Shown here: positions 17,701 through 27,874 of the stretch, piece after piece
Numbering within the stretch: the stretch's first letter is position 1
Layout: every line of letters starts with the position of its first letter
NCBI RefSeq assembly: GCF_016808095.1
Contig: NC_068971.1
Span: 6,646,501-6,710,500 of the forward strand
Reading direction: 5' to 3'
Source of the DNA: Vigna angularis
Taxonomy: Eukaryota > Streptophyta > Magnoliopsida > Fabales > Fabaceae
DNA: 64,000 bases
The notes under the pieces: generated by a model
The model's input: only the letters and a program-made list of their open reading frames with translations
Told to the model about the DNA's origin: nothing
Databases searched by the model: none
Position numbers and translations under genes: made by a program

Positions 17701-19418
17701 TGCTGAAGATAAAGTTTCTGAACTGGACCTTTTAAATGCTAGAAATACACAGGTATAATAGGATGCCAATGCATTTCTATAACTTCAAAGGTGATATTTT
17801 ATATTTTAGAAAAGAAAATTACAATGTGCAAATCCCGGCAAACATATTCCTATTTAGGAAGAATTAACAAAATCTAGAAATAATGGTTAAGTAGTTAACC
17901 AATAAAAGATCGGATAAAACATTGTTTTTGTCCCAATTGGAAATATAAATGTTTTAATTTATCCTGGTTGGAAATATGTGTACTAAGACTTAATTGGATT
18001 TCTTCAAAAATGGTTTGTGCACTGTTAGTCTTACTTCCCAAGTGCAACATTTCTCACTCTTTTAAAGCTTGTTGGATGGGGCTGTTTGTAAACATCAACT
18101 ATGAAGTTCATGTTATATCTTCCCTTTAAAAGACGATGATAGTGTTCCTCATTATTGATGTCTGGTTCTCCTTATCCTCTTGTATATCCAGCTGATTTCA
18201 GAAGGAAAGACTACAGCCGGTGTTTGCTCAAGTAGTACTCAAGCTCAGTTAATGATGACTGAAGAAAGAATGAGGGTTCAACAAACAAAAACCAGTAAAC
18301 AAAAATCGATGCCTATGATTTCTCTTTCTTTGGGCTTGTCTTTACCTATGGAGCTCAAGGCTAGGGTCAGTGATTCTGTTAATAGTATGTCAGTTTTGTC
18401 TTTGTCAAATTCAACCACTGAAACTATAGATATTGTGCAAGATGGACTATGTCGGTCTTCATCACCAAACCGGAAACTATCGCATCCCAGGAACCAGGTA
18501 GTATTTGACAACATTGTACGCAGAACAAGAGCTTTAAATGAAAGAGGAAAATTTCAAGAATACTTGAAGCCACACCCTATCATGTGGTCTGAAGAGGAGT
18601 TGGATTTTCTTTGGATTGGTGTAAGGAGACATGGTAGGGGCAATTGGGATGCCATGTTAAGGGATCCTAGATTGCGGTTTTCACCATCAAGGGTGGCAGG
18701 GGACCTTGCTGAGAGGTGGGAGGCTGAACAATTAAAACTTTTGAACGATATTGATGTTTCACAGTTCATGTATCCAGCAGCAGAAAGGGCAGCAGCTGTG
18801 GCATCATTGCAAGGAAACTTTTGCCACTTGGATCCTAAACAAAGTTTCTGGGAGAGTAACCATTTGAAGAGGCCTATTACCAGATATAACTTTCAAAGCA
18901 ACACCACTGCGCACACTCATAGGCCAACTATTCATTCCAGAAAGACCAATTACAACAACAGAGACAAGTATGAACTAGGATTTTTCCACTCTCCTGGAAG
19001 TTTGAGCATTTGCAGGCAGAACTCTTACTCGAATAACTATCCCTTTAATTGTTTGGCTGCGACAAATAATTTGCCCCACTGGCTCAGAGAAGCTGTTAAC
19101 ACTCCTCCAATCATGCCAAATATGTCTGCAGTGGGTTCCTTGAGTTCTCACCCAGACATGCCAGGAACTTCAGATCATTGCTTTAATACCAGCAAGTCAT
19201 GCTTTGTACCTCAAAATTGGTTCAATGGTCTGAGGGCAAGTGAGCCACACATGCCAAATGGTTCTTACTATTCAACCTATTCAAGGAGAAAATATGGGGT
19301 GGTGAAGATGAACAAGTCTCTGGAATCTCGTGTCCAGAAACCAGATGACTTGATCATTGTTGATAGTGACACTTCTTCTGAAGAGACCATATCTGATGAT
19401 CATCGTGCCAGCTTGTAG
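8762..19418 (+). CDS. SANT/Myb-like nuclear protein resembling the C-terminal half of CHR4/PKR1 (no helicase)
   Basis: Exons: 8762-8920, 14853-15695, 16963-17012 (50-nt microexon), 17120-17430, 17595-17752, 18192-19418; phases 0,0,2,1,0 agree and give 915 residues. An in-frame TAA directly precedes the ATG. The N-terminus has a basic YKRRR stretch, and CYKRKK occurs again in exon 2. Two DLNQS[VA]EL repeats lie in exon 2. The last exon holds an LSLGLSLP stretch (EAR-like LxLxL, about residues 551-559), a SANT/Myb-like module (about 639-690, [20 protein letters not shown]), LPHWLREAV (about 799-807), and an acidic tail with [12 protein letters not shown]. The [13 protein letters not shown] and tail signatures are what I recall from plant CHR4/PKR1 Mi-2-type remodelers, which also carry PHD, chromo and SNF2 domains; none of those is seen here. 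A nuclear chromatin role is inferred. Intron 1 is 5.9 kb because of nested transposons. Confidence 0.85.
10085..10403 (+). repeat. LTR of unit 1
   Basis: A 319-bp LTR, TGATAGG...CCTAACA, with a TATATAAATAG TATA-like box near 10160. It is followed two bases later by TGGTCTGACCTGCCGG, which has the position and TGG start expected of a tRNA primer-binding site; the tRNA was not identified. About 85-90% similar by eye to the LTR at 12236. Confidence 0.85.
10494..12175 (+). pseudogene. Degenerate gag-protease-RT of unit 1
   Basis: The gag start carries a coiled-coil-like segment and the motif [12 protein letters not shown] (10494-10862), continuing after a stop as [19 protein letters not shown]. 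The second half of gag is replaced by imperfect repeats of a unit containing 'SEA' and 'DRS' (about 11119-11232). An aspartic protease follows with [14 protein letters not shown] (active-site DSG) near 11410-11452, then [15 protein letters not shown] near 11616-11660. The start of reverse transcriptase has [12 protein letters not shown] and [12 protein letters not shown] (about 12080-12175). The frame breaks several times, and RT is cut off just after the DYRALN motif by the inverted LTR fragment. Family: Ty3/gypsy by domain order. Confidence 0.88.
12176..12294. repeat. Head-to-head LTR palindrome (59-bp arms, 1-bp spacer)
   Basis: Arms 12176-12234 and 12236-12294 are nearly perfect reverse complements (one mismatch seen, CCCGCC versus CCCACC) around a single A at 12235; the centre reads GATCCTATCAATGATAGGATC less its outer bases. 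Each arm is the first 59 bp of the LTR. This is the junction between the two units. Confidence 0.93.
12236..12542 (+). repeat. LTR of unit 2
   Basis: A 307-bp LTR, TGATAGG...CCTAACA, again followed by a PBS-like TGGTCCAACCTGCCGG. It shares a TATA-like box and overall sequence with the LTR at 10085, but differs by small indels and substitutions, so the two units derive from distinct family members or are old. Confidence 0.85.
12586..13956 (+). pseudogene. Degenerate gag of unit 2 with a repeated gag segment
   Basis: The frame from 12586 has a heptad-like N-terminal part and [21 protein letters not shown]. It is interrupted by TGA near 12979 and continues to a retrotransposon gag core ([33 protein letters not shown]) ending near 13425. 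From about 13487 the sequence jumps back to the VSEEEK... MEGSAGYW segment and runs through a second, clearly diverged copy of the same gag core ([17 protein letters not shown]) to 13956. The two cores look about three-quarters identical at DNA level. No protease or polymerase follows. Confidence 0.85.
13957..14051 (-). repeat. Inverted LTR-start fragment closing the composite element
   Basis: Ninety-five bases, from GAATAGAACTCTATTTATAT to CCTATCA, are the reverse complement of the first 95 or so bases of the LTRs at 10085 and 12236. It forms the right terminus next to the GTTTC target duplication. Confidence 0.92.
15696..16962 (+). other. Intron 2 of the CHR4-like gene, possible degenerate MITE at 16213-16664
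   Basis: The 1.27-kb intron is non-coding. Near 16213 it reads TTAATTGTACTTTTTGTTCC, and near 16664 the complement reads TTAATTGTTCTTTTGGTCTC; these could be about 30-bp terminal inverted repeats of an old MITE. I found no convincing target duplication. Confidence 0.35.
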
Positions 19419-19841
19419 ATCTCAACATTGAGGATGATTAAATGACAAGCTTTGTTAATAACTGTTGTTAGCTGCAAAAAGGTTGTAGTAAAATGATGCA
19501 TGGTTTTGTAGTTGAGCAATCTGTAAAATGTAGGAGATTGAAGTGACTTGCTGCCAAACATTGATTTTCATATTCAACTGAATTTTTTAGAGATATTAAA
19601 TGGTTGGCATTTATTTGAGGAATCAGATGAAATGCACTCTTTTGTTATGAATCTAATCTGTCTAAATATCATTCCTTGATTTGTTTTTATTTTTGATAAG
19701 GAAATTTTACAATGTAGTTGATTTCACTTTAAATTGTTGTTTTTTAAATGTTCTGTTTACATAAAATTTTAATCTCTTTATAAAGTATTTTTATTATCAT
19801 TAAATATAAAAGTTTATTGGTTAAAGTCTGTTTTGTCCCCT
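19419..19841 (+). other. 3' flank of the CHR4-like gene
   Basis: Non-coding, T-rich sequence expected to hold the 3' UTR and polyadenylation site of the upstream gene. Nothing else was recognised. Confidence 0.4.
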
Positions 19842-20187
19842 TTATTTTTTGGTTTAATACCCAATTTTGTCTCCATTTTAGTTTGGAAATCTCAAGTTAA
19901 TTCCTTTTTAGAAATGTAAGTGCAATGGATCCTTACTTGTAATTATTTGAGTCTAATGAGTTCCTTCCGTTAAATAGAAAGAAACGGAGTTAGTGGACTG
20001 ATGATGTGGCAGTTGTCATTGGTGAGGTGTCAAGACGCAATTGTGTGCGTGCTTACGTGGTGTTAGGGTTCCCATTTTCAAATTGGGTTTTATTAAAAAT
20101 TGGGGATAAAATGATTTGGGGGTGATTTGTTGGAGATTAGGGCATGTTCGTGTGTGAGGAAGAAGACAGAGGCAGTGATCACAAATA

Positions 20188-20642
20188 TTAATCTACTACT
20201 GGAGGAGCCATCTTGCGGAGTTCAGAGCGGAGACACTCGTAATCGTGGTTGGCCTCGGTGCCGCCCTTCCAGGGCAGGCAGTCAATTTCAGCAGAGGCAT
20301 CAGGGGAGGGAGCGGAGCCGAAGCGGTGAATCTGCAAATCGAACTCCATGGCCTTCTTAAGGCCCTTGCATCCGGAGCGCTGACAACGACGGGATCGGGG
20401 GCCGCAACAGAAGTCGGTGGCGGCAAGGGAGAGGGCGAAAAAGAGGAAGAAGGGGAGGAGGTAGGAGAGAGGGAGGGAGGGAAGGAGGAGGGAGAGGGAA
20501 TGAAAGATGTATGAGAAATAGGAGGAGAGGAGGAAGGCCCCTGAGAAGAGGACGAGGAGCAGAATGAGAAGGTCCAAGGTTGCCGAGGGAGAGTGCTTGC
20601 AGTTGAACACATTGTTGTGATTATGGTGCTTGCAGTTGCACA
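20188..20642 (-). pseudogene. Captured fragment of an At5g19025-like (L34e superfamily) gene
   Basis: The minus frame reads CKHSPSATLDLLILLLVLFS, a hydrophobic leucine-rich segment, CCGPRSRRCQRSGCKGLKKA, MEFDLQ and ECLRSELRKMAPP, then leaves the family sequence and stops. I recognise this as most of a plant membrane protein of the At5g19025-like group; function not known to me. The usual end of the protein after the MAPP motif is missing. It is fused in frame downstream of a transporter fragment within the Pack-MULE. Confidence 0.75.
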
Positions 20643-20988
20643 CAATGTCACTGTAGCGACCTGCCAGAATGATTGAAATGGTTGTTGGCACAAATGTATA
20701 AAGCAATGTGTGGAATTGAAAGAGATAAGGAATATGAGAAAAATATCTCCCAGTTGTTTTGCTTTTTAGTTGTAATAACATATGTTTTGGAAAGAGAAAT
20801 TCCTGAGGAGAAATGTAGAATAGTTTTAGAAAGGAGATTTTGAAGCTAAGAAATGAGAAGAGCATCCAGCAGGTTCTTACATTTTCTCCTCCCATCTGAG
20901 GAACAAGAGAGCTGGGAATCAGTACAGTTGTTCCTAGCATCACCTGGTAATGTTGGAAACCAAGTAGGATTGCCTCAGCTTCATTAGC
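20643..20988 (-). pseudogene. Captured fragment of a nucleobase-ascorbate transporter (NAT) gene
   Basis: Minus-strand translation gives EAILLGFQHYQVMLGTT and LIPSSLVPQMGG, the first membrane-segment signature of plant NAT/NCS2 transporters. After a stretch that looks like retained intron comes YTFVPTTISIILAGRYSDIV, a second NAT signature. About 40 residues normally between them are absent or replaced. The fragment joins the At5g19025-like piece directly after SDIV. The open frame 20188-21060 (290 codons) starts inside the right TIR and runs through both fragments. Confidence 0.82.
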
Positions 20989-21224
20989 AAATGGGAACCC
21001 TAACACCACGTAAGCACGCACACAATTGCGTCTTGACACCTCACCAATGACAACTGCCACATCATCAGCCCACTAACTTCGTTTCCTTTTATTTAACGGA
21101 AGGAACTCATTAGACTCAAATAATTACAAGTAAGGATCCATTGCACTTACATTTCTAAAAAGGGACTAACTTGAGATTTCCGAACCAAAGTGGAGACAAA
21201 ATTGGGTATTAAACCTTATTTTTT

Positions 21225-22525
21225 CAAATAATTTTACAATGTTTAGAAAAGAACAGTAAATTTGATATTTTTCATTGAATTGGTGTTAATTACAGAGAAA
21301 GGAATGATGTAGTACACTAACTAAACCTACACCCAATGTCACATGTACATGTTGAAAACTAATTCAAACCGTATCTTTATTTAGTTTCTCTCGTATGTTA
21401 GAGTAAATTTATGACTGATATTCTTTTGGAGAAATTGGAATCAGTGATTCATCCTAGGAAGAGGAAACAAAACATAAAATGTAAAAAGATAATCTGGTTC
21501 AAGTATTTCTGGAAGTGGAGGGTGCGTCATTCACTTGTACAGTTTGAAACTACTTTAAATGATGAACTAATCTGCTTAGATTAAGTTATTTAGGTATTCT
21601 CCACCAAGATATTTATTTTAATTTAATCATCGTCATCATCATATTCATATACTTTTGTTATAATATTTTTATTTCTCTCTTTCACTGTAGGATAAGGTCT
21701 ACACTTTTTTCTTTCTTTCTTTCAATTCACTTATCTCGTCATCAAAAAAAGCTAATATAAAGAAGTTAGTTGCCAATTGTGATTAATTTAATGTTGGAAA
21801 CAACATTTTTCCTGCCTTATGTTCCTGCTACAATATCATATACACGTTATTAATTATAGATGCATGTGAATATTTTAAAAAATATTTTTATAAATTTTTA
21901 AAATAAATATAATAAAATTACAAAAAGAATATAAAATATAATATAAATTAAATTAAATATCAAATAAAATTGAATTTTAATAAAATATAAATAAATTAAT
22001 TGTAATTTTAATTAAAATTAACTTAAAAGAAATAAATTAATTTTTTTTGGATAATATATACTCATTAGGTATGGATAATATGATACATATAATCAACCAA
22101 TTTATAATTAAATAGTAAAATATTTGTTATCGGTTGATAGTAGTAAAATATTGGTTATCTGTTGATAATAAATACTGATTTTGTGTTTCAAATTTTATTC
22201 ACAAATATAAATATTAACATGAATATTTTTTTGTCATTCTAACTTAAGCATTTGGGTTTGGGTCTAATTGGTGCAAGAAATCTTACATGAGATTTATTAC
22301 TTTGCATCAATCACACAAAAGTAAGGTCTACTTTTTTTTTCTCATCACAAAGCACCTTTGATTCAAAAAATAAAGTCCCATTATCTTTCAATTATATTTT
22401 CCACAGTTTGTAATAATTACACATGTCAACATCTTTGGCATTCTACAGACCAAAACTTCTTATAAATGATACGTGATCTGATCAGTTTTTTCAAACTAAG
22501 AAATTTTGATTGAGTTGCATAAACA
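21225..22525 (+). promoter_or_regulatory. Upstream region of the first subtilase gene
   Basis: Bases from about 21400 to 21840 and 22280 to 22525 are similar to the region upstream of the second subtilase (27875-28633), so the promoter was duplicated with the gene. This copy holds an extra AT-rich block of about 400 bp (about 21850-22270). TATAAAT at 22461 lies 65 bp before the ATG, a plausible TATA box. Confidence 0.6.
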
Positions 22526-24838
22526 ATGAGGGAGCCAATGGCTAACTTTGTGATTCCACTTCCTTTCATGCTCTTCATTACTCGTTGGTTTCTGTTGGCT
22601 CATCATGGCAGTGCTGCAGAGACTTCCACATACATAGTACACATGGACAGATCCCTTTTTCCCACTGTCTTTTCAACGCATCATGATTGGTTTGAATCCT
22701 CCGTTCAGTCCATAAAATCAGCAACACCTGGTCACTCATTCAAGCAATCACAGAAACAGATAGTGTATTCCTATAACCATGCCATGTATGGTTTTAGTGC
22801 AGTGCTAACCTCAGAAGAGTTAGAGGCTCTCAAGAACTCTCGTGGTTTTGTTGCAGCTTATCCAGACAGAAATGTCACCATAGACACCACTCACACTTTT
22901 GAGTTTCTCTCCCTAGCCTCTTCCAGTGGCCTCTGGCACGCTTCCAATTTGGGGGAGGATGTCATTGTGGGTGTTATTGACTCTGGTGTGTGGCCTGAGA
23001 GTGAAAGCTTCAAAGATGATGGCATGACCAAGAAAATTCCAAGTAAATGGAAAGGAGCCTGTCAGGAAGGGCAAGACTTCAACTCTTCCATGTGCAACTT
23101 CAAACTGATCGGAGCTAGATATTTCAACAAAGGAGTGATTGCTGCAAAACCCAAGGTTAGAATCACTATGAACTCAGCCAGAGATACAGTGGGTCATGGA
23201 ACTCACACATCTTCCACAGTTGCTGGCAACTACGTCAGTGGAGCCTCTTACTTTGGCTATGCCAAAGGGGTGGCAAGAGGCATTGCACCAAGAGCTAGGC
23301 TTGCCATGTACAAGGTCATTTGGGACGAGGGTCTTTACGCCTCTGATGTTTTGGCTGGAATGGACCAAGCCATTGCTGATGGGGTTGATGTCATTTCCAT
23401 CTCTATTGGGCAGACTGGTGTTCCATTTTATGAAGATCCTGTAGCAATAGCTTCTTTCGCAGCAATGGAAAAAGGGGTGGTGGTTTCATCCTCTGCAGGT
23501 AACCAAGGTCCTGCTCTTGGAACTGTGCACAATGGAACCCCCTGGCTTCTGACTGTGGCTGCCGGAACAGTAGACCGCACATTTGGTTCTCTGACTCTTG
23601 GAAATGGTCAAACCATTATTGGTTGGACCTTGTTTCCCGCAAATGCGTTAGTGGAAAATCTTTCACTTATCTACAATAAGAATACATCAGCCTGTAACTC
23701 AGTGAAGTCGTTATCCAAAGTGGCCATGGAAGGGATCATTTTATGTGACTTGGTGTCAGACCCGGAGTTAGTGATTAAACAAAGGAGGTTTGTTAAAGAA
23801 GCCAGTTTGTTAGGGGCAGTATTTATCTCTGATCAACCATTAGTAAATGAAGAACTTGCCAGCTCTCCAAGTATTGTAATCAGTGCAAAGGACGCACCAT
23901 CTGTGATCAAATATGCAAAAAGCCATAAGAATCCAACAGCCAGTATCAAATTTCAGCAAACATTTGTTGGAATAAAGCCAGCACCAGCTCTTGCTGATTA
24001 CTCTTCAAGAGGTCCTTCACCTAGCTACCCTGGGGTCTTGAAGCCTGACATAATGGCACCTGGCTCTAGTATCCTTGCTGCTTACCCTCCTGATATATCT
24101 GTAGCTGCAATTGGTGACAATGTGTTCTTACCCAGTGACTACAATTTCTTGTCTGGAACATCCATGGCCTGCCCTCATGCTTCTGGTGTTGCTGCTCTTT
24201 TGAAAGCTTCACACCCTGAATGGAGTGCAGCTGCTATAAGGTCTGCACTAGTAACCACAGCTAGCCATCTAGATAATACACAAAATCCAATTAGAGACTA
24301 TGGCTATCCTTCTCAATATGCTTCCCCTCTTGCCATGGGAGCAGGTCAAATTGACCCTAACAAAGCACTTGATCCAGGTTTGATATATGATGCCACCCCA
24401 CAGGACTACGTTAATCTCCTTTGTGCTTTGAATTACACACAAAAACAGATCTTAACCATTACAAGATCAGGTTCCTATAACTGTTCTAAACCATCGTTTG
24501 ATCTTAACTACCCTTCATTCATAGCTCTCTACAGCAACAAAACAAGGTCAGTCGTCCACAAATTTAAGAGGACAGTGACCAATGTTGGTGATGGTGCTGC
24601 CACATACAGAGCCAAGGTGACAGAACCTAAGGGTTCTATGCTGACAGTGTCACCTGAGACATTATCATTCAGATACAAAAATGAGAAGCTAAGCTACAAC
24701 GTGATGATAATGTATAGCAAGTACAAGAAGGAAAATATCTCGTACGGGGATCTTGTTTGGATCGAAGATGGTGGAAAACACACTGTTAGGAGCCCCATTG
24801 TAGTGGCACCAAGTGGAATTGTACGAGCTGTAGTTTGA
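22526..24838 (+). CDS. Subtilisin-like serine protease (SBT1 type, closest recalled SBT1.9), tandem copy 1
   Basis: Intronless, 770 residues, the usual size of plant subtilases, which are secreted to the cell wall space. Order: signal peptide (about 1-31, hydrophobic then ...HGSAAE), I9 propeptide starting STYIVHMD (about 35-118), S8 catalytic domain with Asp152 (VIDSGVWPES), His224 (GHGTHTSS), oxyanion Asn326 (SSAGNQGP) and Ser546 (SGTSMACPHASG), a protease-associated insert between Asn and Ser (about 365-480), and a C-terminal fibronectin-III-like domain from about 665. All catalytic residues are present. Its neighbour at 28634 is a close paralogue in the same orientation. The substrate is unknown. 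Confidence 0.95.
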   Translation: MREPMANFVIPLPFMLFITRWFLLAHHGSAAETSTYIVHMDRSLFPTVFSTHHDWFESSVQSIKSATPGHSFKQSQKQIVYSYNHAMYGFSAVLTSEELEALKNSRGFVAAYPDRNVTIDTTHTFEFLSLASSSGLWHASNLGEDVIVGVIDSGVWPESESFKDDGMTKKIPSKWKGACQEGQDFNSSMCNFKLIGARYFNKGVIAAKPKVRITMNSARDTVGHGTHTSSTVAGNYVSGASYFGYAKGVARGIAPRARLAMYKVIWDEGLYASDVLAGMDQAIADGVDVISISIGQTGVPFYEDPVAIASFAAMEKGVVVSSSAGNQGPALGTVHNGTPWLLTVAAGTVDRTFGSLTLGNGQTIIGWTLFPANALVENLSLIYNKNTSACNSVKSLSKVAMEGIILCDLVSDPELVIKQRRFVKEASLLGAVFISDQPLVNEELASSPSIVISAKDAPSVIKYAKSHKNPTASIKFQQTFVGIKPAPALADYSSRGPSPSYPGVLKPDIMAPGSSILAAYPPDISVAAIGDNVFLPSDYNFLSGTSMACPHASGVAALLKASHPEWSAAAIRSALVTTASHLDNTQNPIRDYGYPSQYASPLAMGAGQIDPNKALDPGLIYDATPQDYVNLLCALNYTQKQILTITRSGSYNCSKPSFDLNYPSFIALYSNKTRSVVHKFKRTVTNVGDGAATYRAKVTEPKGSMLTVSPETLSFRYKNEKLSYNVMIMYSKYKKENISYGDLVWIEDGGKHTVRSPIVVAPSGIVRAVV

Positions 24839-27800
24839 TATTTCCTTGTTCTGGGCATGAAATCCTGCTTCTTCCATGGGACCCAAAATAATAAACAGTG
24901 TGATGAATAAGTAATTTCGTATTAGTTCCATTTCCAGTGTCCTATCAGTCATAGCTATCTAGGTGCATGGTGTACTTTTGTGGAAGGGTGAATCAAATGG
25001 ACTTGTGAAAGTGTTCAATATGGTAAATAAAAATCATGTTTTAGATTAAATAGGTATTTTCTCCAACACATGGCCATGAATCTTTACTCGAATAAGTAAT
25101 GGATGACACGAAGAAGAGACAATCAGAAAGAAGTGACCTTTGACTGGTTTAAGAACAGCACTTTTGGTTTCTCTTTGAAGCGACGCATCTCACTTATAAA
25201 GTCTCATTTTCTGAAGATTGTGATAAAGAAGGTGATGATGGGTTTGAGAGACACAGACATGGTGGTTCAATCATTCTCTTGGATAGAGAAGACACGTGAA
25301 CGACAATCTGAACTTTAACATGATCGGAGAAATAGTGGTGCCGCATTCTCACTTCCTCAAACGTAGGAGTAGATTGATTATTTTTCTAAAAGTATTGAAA
25401 CAAAATTGAGATTTTTAAATATAGAGTGATTAAATTTTACAAAAATCAATTTAAGAAAAAAAAAGTATTGAACCGAATTTATTTTAATATTGAACTATAT
25501 TTAATAATTCAAAAACATTGATGCCTTTGGTTTGATGGGAGGCTTTTCTCTGTTCACATCTGTTGTTGTTATTTTTAGCTCATGTCGGCACAATTATTTT
25601 GATTTACATTGGTTAAAGTTATTATTTTACTTCTGGGTTGATGATTTTTTATAGCCAACTTTTCACAAGTGACGTTGACTAAAACCAATACTATTGAATG
25701 TTGGCTAAGAGCTTTCTCAATCGATATTGAAAAAATTAAATGCTAACGAATTTTGAACAAAGAAATAATATTGATAAATAAAATTATACTTACACGCATA
25801 GACTAAAATATATCTAGAAGAAAACCTTAACTAATGTCTATTAAGAAATATTTATGACCTCTGTTGAAAGAAAACTGATTTCAATAATGTTATCGGAAAC
25901 ATATAACTTCTATCAACATATTTTTTTAAAAAAAATACTATAAGTAAATATAGACAAGAATATAGCATTATCTACCATGATTGAGAAGAAAACCTTGATT
26001 AATGATTAATCAATAACCTCAACTTATGCAACCAAAAAATAATTTTAAATAAAAATGGTTAAAAGAACAATCTTTAGTTTGAAATTATCTAGTTAATAGT
26101 AACTGTAAAAAGAAATATCATATTTTATATTTGTTTTTATCTTGGAAGGAAGTAGAAGAATGATATCAAGATTGAAGTGAAATTGAGGAGAGATTATGAA
26201 GAAAAATAAACTACACAGATACGTAAATACAAAAAAGGTAGACGACAAATCTACCTCTTCTCCCCTGTTCCATCACTCTCTTTTTCATCCTCCACTTTTC
26301 ACTAAAATTTCAAATGTCTTCGTCTACTTCAAAATTTCTATTTTTCTATACATTTTATCTTCTTAGTTTTCTTATTATTAAATTTTATTGGAGTTAGTTG
26401 AGAAAAGTAGTTATCTCTAATTAAAAAATTTATGATTTTGATAGAATTGTGGAATATTTGACATAAATGTGAAAATGACTTAGTTTCTAAATTTTGGTTT
26501 TTATGCAAGTATCGTGGTTGATTGAAAATTTGTTTAAATGTTTGAAGAGGAGTGTTGTTGGATTTAGTTTGATAAATGATTGTTTAAATGTTTTTTATTA
26601 AATATTGTTATTGATAAATTGAGGCTAGATTATATATTAACTATAGAGTTTTCTTGAGTGAAGTTGTGGACATAATAAATATAAACAAATTAAATTTATA
26701 TAACCTTTTATTATGAATTTGATAAAATGTTGAGTTACGGACCAAGATTAATTTGAAACAAGTATAAGGTTGATTTTTTCTTATATTTTAAACAAAACGA
26801 AGAATATTAACATTTTTACTTCCAAGAAATATCTTGGTAATTGAAAAAAATCAAATACAAGCTTATAGTAATTTTGAGTGGGATGTCTAAATTTTATGGA
26901 CTTTAAGTCTATTATATAACTGTTGTCATTCACTTCATTACCTATTTTTGGTGATGTGAGATTTTTTAAAATATATTATTTTTAGCAACTTTTTTATAAA
27001 TGCAAAATGAATATTAATTTTTATATTTGATTGAATTGTAGTGTTATTCGAATGAATTATATTGTATTATAATTTTTATATGTGAATCATTATTTGAGTT
27101 GTATACTAAGTGTTGACACTTATAATGTAAAAAATATCTCTTCATTCATTAATTATCTAAGTTACATAAACTAAAATATTAGGTGATGAGAAAAAACAAA
27201 TAAAGGAGTTGTTACATATTATGACGTGTAAATGTGGAAAGTTGAGTTGTAATAAATTTATCCAAATTCATGATTCAAATTCACTTATAAATTCAAGTTT
27301 TAAATTGGATCAGATGTTAATATCTTATAAGACTTACTTAATACAAATTTTTTGAAAGTGTCAATCAATATTTCATTTGTTGAATATCTTTTCACATACA
27401 AATTTCCAGTTTATATTTATTTGGAATGTTTGTGTTTGATTGAAATTAAATTATTTATAAATTGCTAACAAACGATTTTTACATTGATGCTATGTGACTA
27501 TTCAGTTTAGCTATTAGAGGAAACAAGTTATGCAAGTAATTTACGCTATTATCCATTTACATACTATTTTTATGTAAAGAAAAGTACAGACTTTGCTATA
27601 AATAACTTGTAAGTGATCGCCAACAATTTCTAACAATGTAAAGTTTTTAGAGGCAATACAAAGTTATTAAATTATAGTTATAAGAGAAAATAAGTTATAT
27701 AACGACAATATACAATAGTTTATTTTATCTGTAATTGGTCTTTGTTTAGTTTTGTCTGAATAAGTTTTCATATAGGTAGGACACAAGGCGAAAATCAGAA

Positions 27801-27874
27801 AGAAAAATAAAACAAAACCCTTCAGCTAAAAGAATAATTTTTATGTAGAAAAACTTCTCTTATGTGTGTGTTGC
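24839..27874. other. Intergenic DNA between the tandem subtilases
   Basis: Bases 24839-25100 match the 3' flank of copy 2 (30929-31175) and include the 3' UTR; homology stops near 25110. The rest, to about 27870, is AT-rich and non-coding by inspection. Two stretches (25900-26050 and 27600-27750) are especially A/T-rich; no transposon ends were recognised. Confidence 0.5.

Larger units (their letters stand above)
19851..21215. mobile_element. Pack-MULE (non-autonomous Mutator element) carrying two host-gene fragments
   Basis: Terminal inverted repeats of 227 bp (19851-20077 and 20989-21215) begin GGTTTAATACCCAATTTTGT on each strand. An exact 9-bp direct repeat TTATTTTTT flanks the element at 19842-19850 and 21216-21224. 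The 0.9-kb interior has no transposase; instead it carries recognisable pieces of two unrelated plant genes, both on the minus strand. The TIR start and the block around 'TTCCGTT...GATGATGT' resemble the transposase-bearing element at 33457-38040, so both belong to related Mutator families. It sits about 430 bp downstream of the CHR4-like stop codon. Confidence 0.93.

Noticed and set aside
20245..20514. Gly/Glu-rich plus-strand frame inside the Pack-MULE
   Set aside because: Antisense shadow of the At5g19025-like fragment; composition follows from its Leu/Ser-rich complement.
25103..25318. 71-codon plus-strand frame after subtilase copy 1
   Set aside because: No family resemblance and absent from the flank of copy 2.
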